Assembly: GCA_002385825.1 (NCBI GenBank)
Contig: DGEG01000082.1
Span: forward strand, 6,906-22,233
Length of the DNA stretch: 15,328 nt
Direction of reading: 5' to 3'
Source: Firmicutes bacterium UBA3932
GTDB taxonomy: Bacteria; Bacillota; Clostridia; Peptostreptococcales; Anaerovoracaceae
Shown here: in pieces, positions 6,350 through 12,981 of the stretch
Layout of the letters: each line of letters starts with the position of its first letter
Position numbering within the stretch: the stretch's first letter is position 1
Position numbers and translations under genes: made by a program
The notes under the pieces: model-generated
The model's input: only the letters and a program-made list of their open reading frames with translations
The model's database searches: none
What the model was told of the DNA's origin: nothing

Positions 6350-6396
6350 TGATAAGCGTATTGCTGATAAGCATATTACTTGATAAGCATATTGCA
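6350..6396. repeat. Three tandem 15-16 bp repeats downstream of ntpD
   Basis: Plus-strand units TGATAAGCGTATTGC (6350-6364), TGATAAGCATATTACT (6365-6380) and TGATAAGCATATTGCA (6381-6396) follow one another without gaps. They lie in the 3' untranslated part of the ntp transcript, between the stop codon and the terminator hairpin. Confidence 0.75.
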
Positions 6397-6419
6397 AAAT
6401 CGAAATTACAGCTCACGGA

Positions 6420-7115
6420 TCAGTGTTTGTGCGAGAAGTCTTCAAAGGCGGCCTCCGTTTGAGCTCGTCTCTCCTGGATGGCCTCAGCAAGCATCATGTC
6501 CTTCACCTTCATGAGCCGGACCTGATTGCCCCTCTCGTTTTCATCCAGCTTCATCTTGATGTATTTGATGGTCTCCTCCAGGTTGGGGATCACGATATAC
6601 TCCAGCGCATTTACGCGGCGGCGGGTCTTTTCAATCTCCTGGGCAAGCAGGCTTGCTTCCTTTTCCATTGCCGCCAGCTCCAGCATGAGGGGGAACACCT
6701 CCGCCAGCCTTGCAATGGCTTTGTCCAGCTCGCCGGACGTAGTGGCAAAGCCGTAAGGATAGATATCCGTCTTATCTTTCGTCTTCGTTGTAAAATCGAA
6801 AACAGGTACGTTTACACTCATGACGTTCTTTTTGCCCAGCTCGATGGCAACCCCCTGTTTCGGGTACATCAAAGCTTCCTCCATCATTTCGGAGGACATG
6901 ACCGCATTGGCAATGGCGAAATTCCGGTAAACTTCCGCCAGCTGCCGCTCCACCTCTTCACGCAGCACTTTGTTTTTACGGGCAAGCTCCAGGAATTGCT
7001 TCATCAGCTCGTCCCGCTTATCCTTCAAGAGCTTGTGCCCGCGTATCGCTACGACCAGTTTCTTTTTCAGAGAGGTCAGCACCATTCTGGTAGGGTTCAC
7101 GTTGAGCCGTGCCAT
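6420..7115 (-). CDS. ntpD: V/A-type ATPase subunit D (central shaft)
   Basis: Central rotor shaft, the functional counterpart of F-type gamma; it passes torque between the K ring and the A3B3 head. The 231-residue protein opens with the family signature MARLNVNPTRMVLTSLKKKL followed by RGHKLLKDKRDELMKQFLEL, and both ends are long alpha-helical coiled coils around a small middle domain (about 80-130). ATG 7115 has GGAGGTGA 6 nt upstream. It is the last gene of the ntp block, 16 nt after ntpB. E. hirae carries ntpH and ntpJ after ntpD; here a terminator-like hairpin and the F-type operon follow instead. Confidence 0.96.
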   Translation of the reverse strand: MARLNVNPTRMVLTSLKKKLVVAIRGHKLLKDKRDELMKQFLELARKNKVLREEVERQLAEVYRNFAIANAVMSSEMMEEALMYPKQGVAIELGKKNVMSVNVPVFDFTTKTKDKTDIYPYGFATTSGELDKAIARLAEVFPLMLELAAMEKEASLLAQEIEKTRRRVNALEYIVIPNLEETIKYIKMKLDENERGNQVRLMKVKDMMLAEAIQERRAQTEAAFEDFSHKH

Positions 7116-7131
7116 AGCACGTCACCTCCCT

Positions 7132-8526
7132 CTATTCTTTTCTGTTTACTTCGCATACACAAGGCAGGTATTTATCAAGATATTCGTCGCGAATACGTTT
7201 GAGCTCGCCTCGCGGCAGCATATCCAAAAGCTTCCAACCCAGATCCAATGTATCCTCAATGGACCTGTTCGTTTCGTAACCCTGGGACACGTACTGGTTT
7301 TCAAAAGCGTCGGCAAATTGGGCGTACAGCTTATCTATATCCGTCAGGGCCGCTTCGCCCAGGATCGCCATCAGCTCCTTGCACTGCTTTCCGCGGGAAT
7401 AAGCGGCGAAAAGCTGGTTCATGGTATCCGCATGGTCTTCCCTGGTCTTGCCCTTACCAATACCCTTATCCTTCAGACGGGACAGGGAGGGCAGTACGTC
7501 GATAGGCGGTACGACACCTTTCCTGTGAAGTTCACGGGAGAGGATGATCTGTCCTTCCGTGATATATCCCGTCAGGTCCGGAATCGGGTGAGTCTTGTCA
7601 TCTTCCGGCATAGTCAGGATCGGAATCAGTGTAATGGATCCGCGATGATTCTTCTTTCTTCCCGCTCTCTCGTACAAGGTGGCCAGGTCCGTGTAAAGGT
7701 AACCGGGATAACCTCTTCTTCCGGGAACCTCCTTACGGGCGGCGGAAACCTCCCGAAGAGCCTCCGCATAGTTGGTGATATCCGTCAGGATGACCAAGAC
7801 GTGCATATCCTTTTCAAAGGCCAGGTATTCGGCCGCCGTCAGGGCGATACGAGGCGTGGAAATACGCTCGATGGCCGGGTCGTTGGCCAGGTTGGTGAAA
7901 AGAACGGTCCGGTCGATGGCGCCTGTCCTCTTAAAGTCGGAAACGAAGAAATCCGCCTCTTCAAAAGTAATACCGATGGCGGCGAACACTACGGCGAAGT
8001 TCTCACCGCCTCCGAGAACCTTTGCCTGCCTCGCAATCTGAGCCGCCAGCTCGGCGTGGGGCAGTCCGGAACCGGAGAATATGGGCAGCTTCTGCCCTCT
8101 TACCAATGTGTTCAGGCCGTCGATGGCGGATACGCCGGTCTGGATGAATTCCGCCGGGTAGTCCCTGGCCGCCGGGTTAATAGGCAGGCCGTTGACGTCC
8201 ATCCGAGCATCGGGAATGATTTCCGGACCGCCGTCAATGGGCCTTCCCAGTCCGTCAAAGACGCGGCCAAGCATATCTTCCGAAACTCCCAGTTCGATTC
8301 CGCGCCCGAGGAACCGCACCTTGCTTTCAGCCAGGTTGATGCCGGCAGCGCTCTCAAAGAGCTGCACCAGCGCGTTGGTTCCGTTGACCTCAAGCACCTT
8401 ACACTGCCGGGTCTCGCCGCTTGGAAGCTCGATCTCGCCCAGCTCGTCGTAAGTAACACCTTCTACGCCTTGAACCAACATCAGCGGGCCGGCAACTTCG
8501 GATATGGTTCTGTATTCTTTAATCAT
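7132..8526 (-). CDS. ntpB: V/A-type ATPase subunit B (non-catalytic head)
   Basis: Alternates with subunit A in the A3B3 hexamer; it lacks a working P-loop but supplies residues to the catalytic interface. The 464 residues show the N-terminal barrel (IKEYRTISEVAGPLMLVQGV), a degenerate P-loop SGSGLPHAEL (about 151-160) that lacks GKT, as is normal for B, and the region ISTPRIALTAAEYLAF near the interface. The start at ATG 8526 is chosen over a GTG nine bases upstream (8535) because GGAGGTGA lies 5 nt before it, the upstream GTG lies inside that SD, and MIKEYRTI is the usual N-terminus. It overlaps the ntpA stop by 8 nt, which suggests coupled translation giving equal A and B. Confidence 0.97.
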   Translation of the reverse strand: MIKEYRTISEVAGPLMLVQGVEGVTYDELGEIELPSGETRQCKVLEVNGTNALVQLFESAAGINLAESKVRFLGRGIELGVSEDMLGRVFDGLGRPIDGGPEIIPDARMDVNGLPINPAARDYPAEFIQTGVSAIDGLNTLVRGQKLPIFSGSGLPHAELAAQIARQAKVLGGGENFAVVFAAIGITFEEADFFVSDFKRTGAIDRTVLFTNLANDPAIERISTPRIALTAAEYLAFEKDMHVLVILTDITNYAEALREVSAARKEVPGRRGYPGYLYTDLATLYERAGRKKNHRGSITLIPILTMPEDDKTHPIPDLTGYITEGQIILSRELHRKGVVPPIDVLPSLSRLKDKGIGKGKTREDHADTMNQLFAAYSRGKQCKELMAILGEAALTDIDKLYAQFADAFENQYVSQGYETNRSIEDTLDLGWKLLDMLPRGELKRIRDEYLDKYLPCVCEVNRKE

Positions 8527-10297
8527 CCTGCTCACCTCCCTGGCTGATCAGTTCTTGAATTCCTTTCCTCAGTTCCTCCATCAACACTTCGAACTGTTTA
8601 TCCACTTCCGATTCTTCAACGTATTTGAATCGCCCGATAGTCTCTCGAATAGGCATTGAAACCACTTTATTGTAGTCGGCTCCCTTATCGATAGCCTCGC
8701 TGCCCTGCCTGTAATATTCTAAGATGAGCTTCAACATCTTGTATTGCTTGTTGGTTGAAGCGTAGGTATCGATCTCATGGAAAGCGTTCTGGTGCAGGTA
8801 GTCCTCCCGGATGGATTTGCAGGCTTCCAGTTTGAATTGATCCTGGAAGGACAAGGCATCCACACCAACCAGTTGAACGATTTCCTGCAGTTCCGCCTCT
8901 TCCTGGAGCAGTTTCATGGTCTCGCTCCTCAGTTCGGGGAATTCCTTGTTCACGTTATCCGCGAACCACTTGGACAGCCGGTCAATATAAAGGGAGTAAC
9001 TGGTAAGCCAGTTGATTGCCGGGAAGTGTCTCGCATAGGCCAGATTGGCGTCCAGCCCCCAGAACACCTTGACAATGCGCAGCGTCGCCTGGGAAACGGG
9101 TTCGGAGATGTCCCCGCCGGGAGGCGATACGGCGCCGATGGCGGAAAGGGCACCTTCGCGGCCGTCAAATCCGAGACAGACCACCCTTCCTGCTCTCTCG
9201 TAGAACTGGGCAAGCCGAGAAGCCAGATAGGCGGGATAGCCCTCTTCACCAGGCATTTCCTCAAGCCTACCGGACATCTCTCTCAAAGCTTCGGCCCACC
9301 GGGAGGTGGAGTCTGCCATCAGGGCTACCGAGTAACCCATATCTCTATAGAATTCCGCAATGGTAATTCCCGTATAAATGGATGCTTCCCGGGCGGCTAC
9401 CGGCATGTCGGAGGTGTTGGCGATAAGCACCGTCCGCTTCATCAACGGTTCGCCGGACTTGGGGTCTTTCAGTTCCGGGAACTCCATAAGTACGTCTGTC
9501 ATCTCGTTGCCCCGTTCGCCGCATCCGATATAGACTACGATGTCCGCATCCGCCCACTTAGCCAGCTGGTGCTGTACTACGGTCTTGCCGCTTCCGAAAG
9601 GTCCCGGTACAGCTGCAACGCCGCCTTTCGCAATGGGGAATAAGGTATCGATAACCCGCTGCCCTGTCAAAAGGGGCATTTCGGGAACCAATTTCTCTTT
9701 ATATGGCCTTCCTCGACGGACGGGCCATTTCTGCATCATGGTGATATCGGCCAGGGTCCCGTCGTCCTTTTCAACCACGCATACCACGTCTTCCACGGTG
9801 AAGTCACCGCTCTCAATTTCCTTTACTACGCCCTCGATGCCGTAAGGCACCATGATCTTAATCTCTACGATGACCGTTTCTTTAACCGTTCCGATGACGT
9901 CTCCGGCCTGCACCCGTTGGCCCGCTTCCACGGTGGGAACGAACTTCCATCTCTTGGTCCGGGAAAGGGCCTTCAAGTCGATGCCGCGTTTAATGTTGGG
10001 ACCTGAAATCTCCAACATCTCCGTCAGGGGCCGCTGAATTCCGTCATAAATATTCTCCAGCATTCCGGGGCCCAGCTCCACGGACAGGGGAACTCCGGTA
10101 CTTACCACCTTCGCTCCCGGGCCCAGGCCCGCGGTCTCTTCATATACCTGAATGGAAGCTCTGTCGCCCCTCATTTCTATGATCTCGCCTATAAGTCCCT
10201 GGTCACCTACCCGGACTACGTCGAACATGTCGGCGTCCTGCATGCCTTCGGCTACCACCAACGGTCCGGATACCTTCACGATTCTACCTTCGTTCAC
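8519..10297 (-). CDS. ntpA: V/A-type ATPase subunit A (catalytic)
   Basis: Catalytic subunit of the V1/A1 head. In a 592-residue reading it has the N-terminal barrel (GRIVKVSGPLVVAEGM), the A-specific bulge insert (about 110-190), Walker A GPFGSGKT (232-239) and the catalytic glutamate E261 in GCGERGNEM, matching E261 of E. hirae NtpA. The C-terminal helical domain ends near the stop in a charged tail. The start is ambiguous: GTG 10297 gives VNEGRIVKVSGPLV, close to family N-termini, with AGGTGA 8 nt upstream. GTG 10309 adds four residues but has its AAAGG only 3 nt away. I prefer 10297. It overlaps ntpB by 8 nt and follows ntpG after a short spacer. Confidence 0.96.
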   Translation of the reverse strand: MNEGRIVKVSGPLVVAEGMQDADMFDVVRVGDQGLIGEIIEMRGDRASIQVYEETAGLGPGAKVVSTGVPLSVELGPGMLENIYDGIQRPLTEMLEISGPNIKRGIDLKALSRTKRWKFVPTVEAGQRVQAGDVIGTVKETVIVEIKIMVPYGIEGVVKEIESGDFTVEDVVCVVEKDDGTLADITMMQKWPVRRGRPYKEKLVPEMPLLTGQRVIDTLFPIAKGGVAAVPGPFGSGKTVVQHQLAKWADADIVVYIGCGERGNEMTDVLMEFPELKDPKSGEPLMKRTVLIANTSDMPVAAREASIYTGITIAEFYRDMGYSVALMADSTSRWAEALREMSGRLEEMPGEEGYPAYLASRLAQFYERAGRVVCLGFDGREGALSAIGAVSPPGGDISEPVSQATLRIVKVFWGLDANLAYARHFPAINWLTSYSLYIDRLSKWFADNVNKEFPELRSETMKLLQEEAELQEIVQLVGVDALSFQDQFKLEACKSIREDYLHQNAFHEIDTYASTNKQYKMLKLILEYYRQGSEAIDKGADYNKVVSMPIRETIGRFKYVEESEVDKQFEVLMEELRKGIQELISQGGEQDD

Positions 10298-10354
10298 TTT
10301 TTCAGTCACCTGCCTTTACTTTTTTAAGCGCCCGCCGCCTTACGACGCTTCTCA

Positions 10355-10675
10355 TTATTTATTCCCGAATAGAATATCCGCGCCCACCGCCCGTTCGACA
10401 GCTTTCTTCAAATTGGCAATGCCGACACCGTAGCTTCCGTCCATTCCAGGGATGGGAATGATGGCCGGTATGCGCATATCCTTGTATTTTTCTATCTCAT
10501 CGACCATGTCCTTACAGAACTTTTCCGTAATGTAGATGATTGCGTAATCTTCCTTGGCGATGCGATGCAGCGTCGCTTTGGCCTCTTCGACGCTGGCTAT
10601 CGGGAAAACATCCAGCCCGACGGCCTTAAAGCCCAATACGCTGCCACGGTCGCCGATTACTCCGATTTTATGCAT
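10355..10675 (-). CDS. ntpG: V/A-type ATPase subunit F (central shaft; E. hirae NtpG)
   Basis: Small Rossmann-like subunit that binds subunit D in the rotor shaft and can modulate ATPase activity. The 106 residues show the typical start HKIGVIGDRGSVLGFKAVGLD, a middle strand AIIYITEKF, the turn PAIIPIPG, and the C-terminal helix NLKKAVERAVGADI. ATG 10675 overlaps the ntpC stop by 8 nt (ATGCATAA), with GAGGG 6 nt before it. Naming differs between species: this is subunit F in the general V/A scheme and NtpG in E. hirae. Confidence 0.93.
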   Translation of the reverse strand: MHKIGVIGDRGSVLGFKAVGLDVFPIASVEEAKATLHRIAKEDYAIIYITEKFCKDMVDEIEKYKDMRIPAIIPIPGMDGSYGVGIANLKKAVERAVGADILFGNK

Positions 10676-11678
10676 AAGTTTCCCTCACTCTCTGTGCTAT
10701 TTCCTCTCTCGAGAGATTCTGCAGCAGACCGGTCATGATGATGCGAACAGTGCGAATCTCGGCTTCCTTTGCGATCAGGTAAGCTGCCAGAGGTTCTACG
10801 CCGAAAGTTACATGTTTTGCCGCCTTTGCAAACTCCACCAGTCGGTTGTCGCAGAGTCTCTCAAGGGCGGTAAAGCTTCCCGTTTCCCTGAGCATGGTGC
10901 CGCCTTCGGACATGGGAACAGCAAGCCCGTAGGGAATCAGTTTTTCCGCAAACTGCTCATAAGGCTCGTCGTAACTTCCTGTGAAAATTTTCTCCTGGAT
11001 CCTGCCGCCGTCGATGAACACCTGGGAGAAGAAATCCCAGGATTTCCCCATCTGCCTGCACCTGACGAAGGTTTTCAGATTGATGATGTCGATCTGCAGC
11101 CTGACATAATCCACGATGAATTGGCTGCCGCCTGCCTTGGCAGATTCCAGCATTTCCTCATAACAAGCCTTATCCAGGATGAAATCGATCAGTTGGGGAT
11201 CTTTGGTCCTGGAATATACGTCCACCACTTCCAGAATCCCATTGCGCATCTTGTCCGTAAGTCCTACGAAGTTGCGCTCCCTTACAAGCACCGTCATCCG
11301 TGCTGCCGGAATGGTCCCGGTATCCACGAGGAAAGGCTGTGGATCTATATTTAAAAATTCTGCTTTCAGCAATACTTTCAGGTTGTGGTAGTCATAGGGA
11401 TACAGGAAAGGATACAGTTCCGCCTCATCCGGGGCAATGCCGCGAACAAAGGAATAGACCTTGCGGATTTCTTCTTTAAGCAAGGTTTCGAACTGGCTGG
11501 GAGGCAGGGTGTCGGACCCGTCGCCATATTCTATGTCATACAGGATCTTCAAGGCGTCTTCCGGTGTCTTGCTATCCATCATAGCCTCCACTTTGTCCCG
11601 GGAAAGCAAATATTTCTCCACGCTGCGCACACGTGAGGAAGCGAAGACATAGTCTTTTTTGCCAAAGTCTACTTCCAC
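10668..11678 (-). CDS. ntpC: V/A-type ATPase subunit C (rotor socket, d-like)
   Basis: Funnel-shaped socket that joins the D-F shaft to the K ring. The 336-residue, mostly helical protein fits the family length and features: an early RVRSVEKYLLSRDKVEAMMD stretch, YPFLYPYDYHNLKVLLKAEF (about 104-123), and EPLAAYLIAKEAEIRTVRII near the C-terminus. The start is GTG 11678; the purine-rich AGGAGGAAGGAG just upstream gives two overlapping SD options, GGAGG 9 nt away or AAGGAG 3 nt away. It is separated from ntpE by 83 nt carrying short repeats and overlaps ntpG by 8 nt. Confidence 0.94.
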   Translation of the reverse strand: MEVDFGKKDYVFASSRVRSVEKYLLSRDKVEAMMDSKTPEDALKILYDIEYGDGSDTLPPSQFETLLKEEIRKVYSFVRGIAPDEAELYPFLYPYDYHNLKVLLKAEFLNIDPQPFLVDTGTIPAARMTVLVRERNFVGLTDKMRNGILEVVDVYSRTKDPQLIDFILDKACYEEMLESAKAGGSQFIVDYVRLQIDIINLKTFVRCRQMGKSWDFFSQVFIDGGRIQEKIFTGSYDEPYEQFAEKLIPYGLAVPMSEGGTMLRETGSFTALERLCDNRLVEFAKAAKHVTFGVEPLAAYLIAKEAEIRTVRIIMTGLLQNLSREEIAQRVRETYA

Positions 11679-11709
11679 TAGCTCCTTCCTCCTTTCGAAC
11701 CGGCTGAAC

Positions 11710-11743
11710 AGAGTGTTTTATAAGAGTGTTTCTGTAACAGAAA
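11710..11743. repeat. 13-bp direct repeat and small inverted repeat in the ntpE-ntpC spacer
   Basis: AGAGTGTTT occurs at 11710-11718 and again at 11723-11731. A near-palindrome, TTTCTGT-A-ACAGAAA, covers 11729-11743. The stem needs a small loop and has no T tract, so it is not a terminator; it may affect mRNA stability between ntpE and ntpC. Confidence 0.5.
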
Positions 11744-11761
11744 GGGAATGACCCTACCCTG

Positions 11762-12343
11762 TCAGCCAAATAATGCTTTCACTACATCCGGCGTGGCAGA
11801 TTCCCGGATGCCGTTTATCATAGTCTCCAATGTGGAGTTTATCTCTACCGATCCTTGTCTGAGTACGAATCCGCCTTTGGCGTTGACGGTTTCTTCCGCT
11901 AAAGTCAGCTTAACCGGCTTCCCGGCGCCATTGACTTTTTTAACGAGCTTCTCTCCGATAGCCTTTTTGTCCCTTGCGTTGAGGATGAGCTCTCCTTCTA
12001 CGGCACCCGTCGCCAAAACGGCGGAGGTCAAAAACTCCAGATATTCGGATTCTTCCATGTTGGCCAATTTGTCCAATGCCTCATCGAAGCACCGGGAAAC
12101 GAGGGATTGCTTGGCGCCCAATTTCATTTTACGGACTTCAAGTTCGGCAACGGAAGTCCTCCTGCTCTTCAGAAGGCAGGCGTCTTCTTCGGCCTTTTCC
12201 TCGTGCTCCTTTCGGATCTTCTCTGCTTGGACTTTGGCCTTTTCTATTATAGCGCGGCTCTTTTCGCCGGCTTCTGTTAGAACCTGCTCGCTTTGTTCAC
12301 GAGCTTCGGCCAATATTTTGCCTGTTATATTTTCAATGCTCAT
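11762..12343 (-). CDS. ntpE: V/A-type ATPase subunit E (peripheral stalk)
   Basis: Peripheral stalk subunit that pairs with the small G-type subunit (ntpF here) and holds the A3B3 head still. The N-terminal half is a charged coiled coil (EAREQSEQVLTEAGEKSRAI onward to about residue 85); the C-terminal half is a globular domain that binds the head, with LTLAEETVNAKGGFVLRQG and a typical end ATPDVVKALFG. ATG 12343 (193 residues) is chosen because GGAG lies 5 nt upstream. A TTG at 12364 would add seven residues (MNEDGVT) but has no ribosome site. It follows ntpK after a 140-nt spacer with a hairpin, the longest gap in the ntp block. Confidence 0.94.
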   Translation of the reverse strand: MSIENITGKILAEAREQSEQVLTEAGEKSRAIIEKAKVQAEKIRKEHEEKAEEDACLLKSRRTSVAELEVRKMKLGAKQSLVSRCFDEALDKLANMEESEYLEFLTSAVLATGAVEGELILNARDKKAIGEKLVKKVNGAGKPVKLTLAEETVNAKGGFVLRQGSVEINSTLETMINGIRESATPDVVKALFG

Positions 12344-12418
12344 TGTTACTCCATCCTCATTCAATGCTCATTACCAAATGTGCATTATTTTCCGTTTTCG
12401 CCCCAATCCTCTCTCACG

Positions 12419-12457
12419 GCGATACATGGTCACGTTCTCTCGGTAGACCATCATCGC
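12419..12457 (-). promoter_or_regulatory. Hairpin in the ntpK-ntpE spacer
   Basis: On the minus strand GCGAT-G-ATGGTC pairs with GACCAT-GT-ATCGC around a 14-nt loop, giving eleven pairs with a small internal loop. No T tract follows, so simple termination is unlikely. Placed between the rotor gene (about ten copies per enzyme) and peripheral stalk genes (two or three copies), it could act as an mRNA processing or stability element. That role is inferred. Confidence 0.5.
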
Positions 12458-12483
12458 GATCTACTCGCAACGACCCGTCTTTA

Positions 12484-12981
12484 TTATACCTGAATTCCGT
12501 TGAGCATCAGGAAGGAAATCAGAAGTGCCAAAACGGCGTAGGTCTCTACCATGGCAGGGTATACCATACCCTTTGCCAGTTCTTCCGGTCTCTTGGAAAT
12601 AAGCATGATACTGGCTGCGGAGGATTTCCCCTGAGCGATTCCGGAGAAAATACCCACAAGCCCGACTGGAATACCAGATGCAAAGATATATGCACCTTGC
12701 GCCATAGTTATATCTAGCAATCCATCGCCGCCCAGCAGGCCGATTTTCGTCATGATCAGGAATGCGATCAACAGACCGTAGATACCCTGGGTACCCGGGA
12801 GGGCCTGCAAGATCAAGGTCTGGCCGAACTTCTTCGGATCCTCAGAGATGACGCCTGCGGCCGCCTGGCCGGCAATACCGATACCGATTGCGCTTCCGAT
12901 TCCTGCAAGTGCTGCTACAGCTGCTCCTGCCATAGCGAGAAAAACACCGTTAAATAATAGGTTTTCAAATACAATGTTCAT
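12484..12981 (-). CDS. ntpK: V/A-type ATPase subunit K, Na+-type rotor proteolipid
   Basis: Rotor ring subunit, a tandem duplication of the two-helix c subunit with four membrane helices in 165 residues. The ion site matches E. hirae NtpK, a structurally defined Na+ site (L61, T64, Q65, Q110, E139): here L61, T64 and Q65 in LPGTQG, Q117 in GIAQGK, and E146 in AMVETYA. As in that protein only the second hairpin has the carboxylate, so there is one ion per subunit. Na+ transport is therefore predicted. ATG 12981 directly follows the ntpI stop and has GGGAGG upstream. A 140-nt spacer with a hairpin separates it from ntpE. Confidence 0.97.
   Translation of the reverse strand: MNIVFENLLFNGVFLAMAGAAVAALAGIGSAIGIGIAGQAAAGVISEDPKKFGQTLILQALPGTQGIYGLLIAFLIMTKIGLLGGDGLLDITMAQGAYIFASGIPVGLVGIFSGIAQGKSSAASIMLISKRPEELAKGMVYPAMVETYAVLALLISFLMLNGIQV

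Noticed and set aside
7132..8526. Missing Walker A in NtpB as a sign of inactivation
   Set aside because: The degenerate P-loop is normal for the non-catalytic B subunit of V/A-type ATPases.
6970..8547. Long plus-strand frame (525 codons) opposite ntpB and ntpD
   Set aside because: It is antisense to two confidently identified genes, shows no recognisable family, and has no ribosome site. It follows from the codon usage of the real strand.
11729..11743. TTTCTGTAACAGAAA as a terminator inside the ntp operon
   Set aside because: The stem is AT-rich and short with an impossible one-base loop unless pairs are lost, and no T tract follows.
12483..12488. Perfect TATAAT on the minus strand at the ntpK stop, as a possible internal promoter
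   Set aside because: No acceptable -35 box lies 16-18 nt upstream and there is no extended -10 TG. The sequence is explained by the last codons and stop of ntpK.
12484..12981. Lack of a carboxylate in the first hairpin of NtpK as a defect
   Set aside because: Q65 at this place is one of the Na+ ligands in E. hirae NtpK, where only the second hairpin carries the glutamate.
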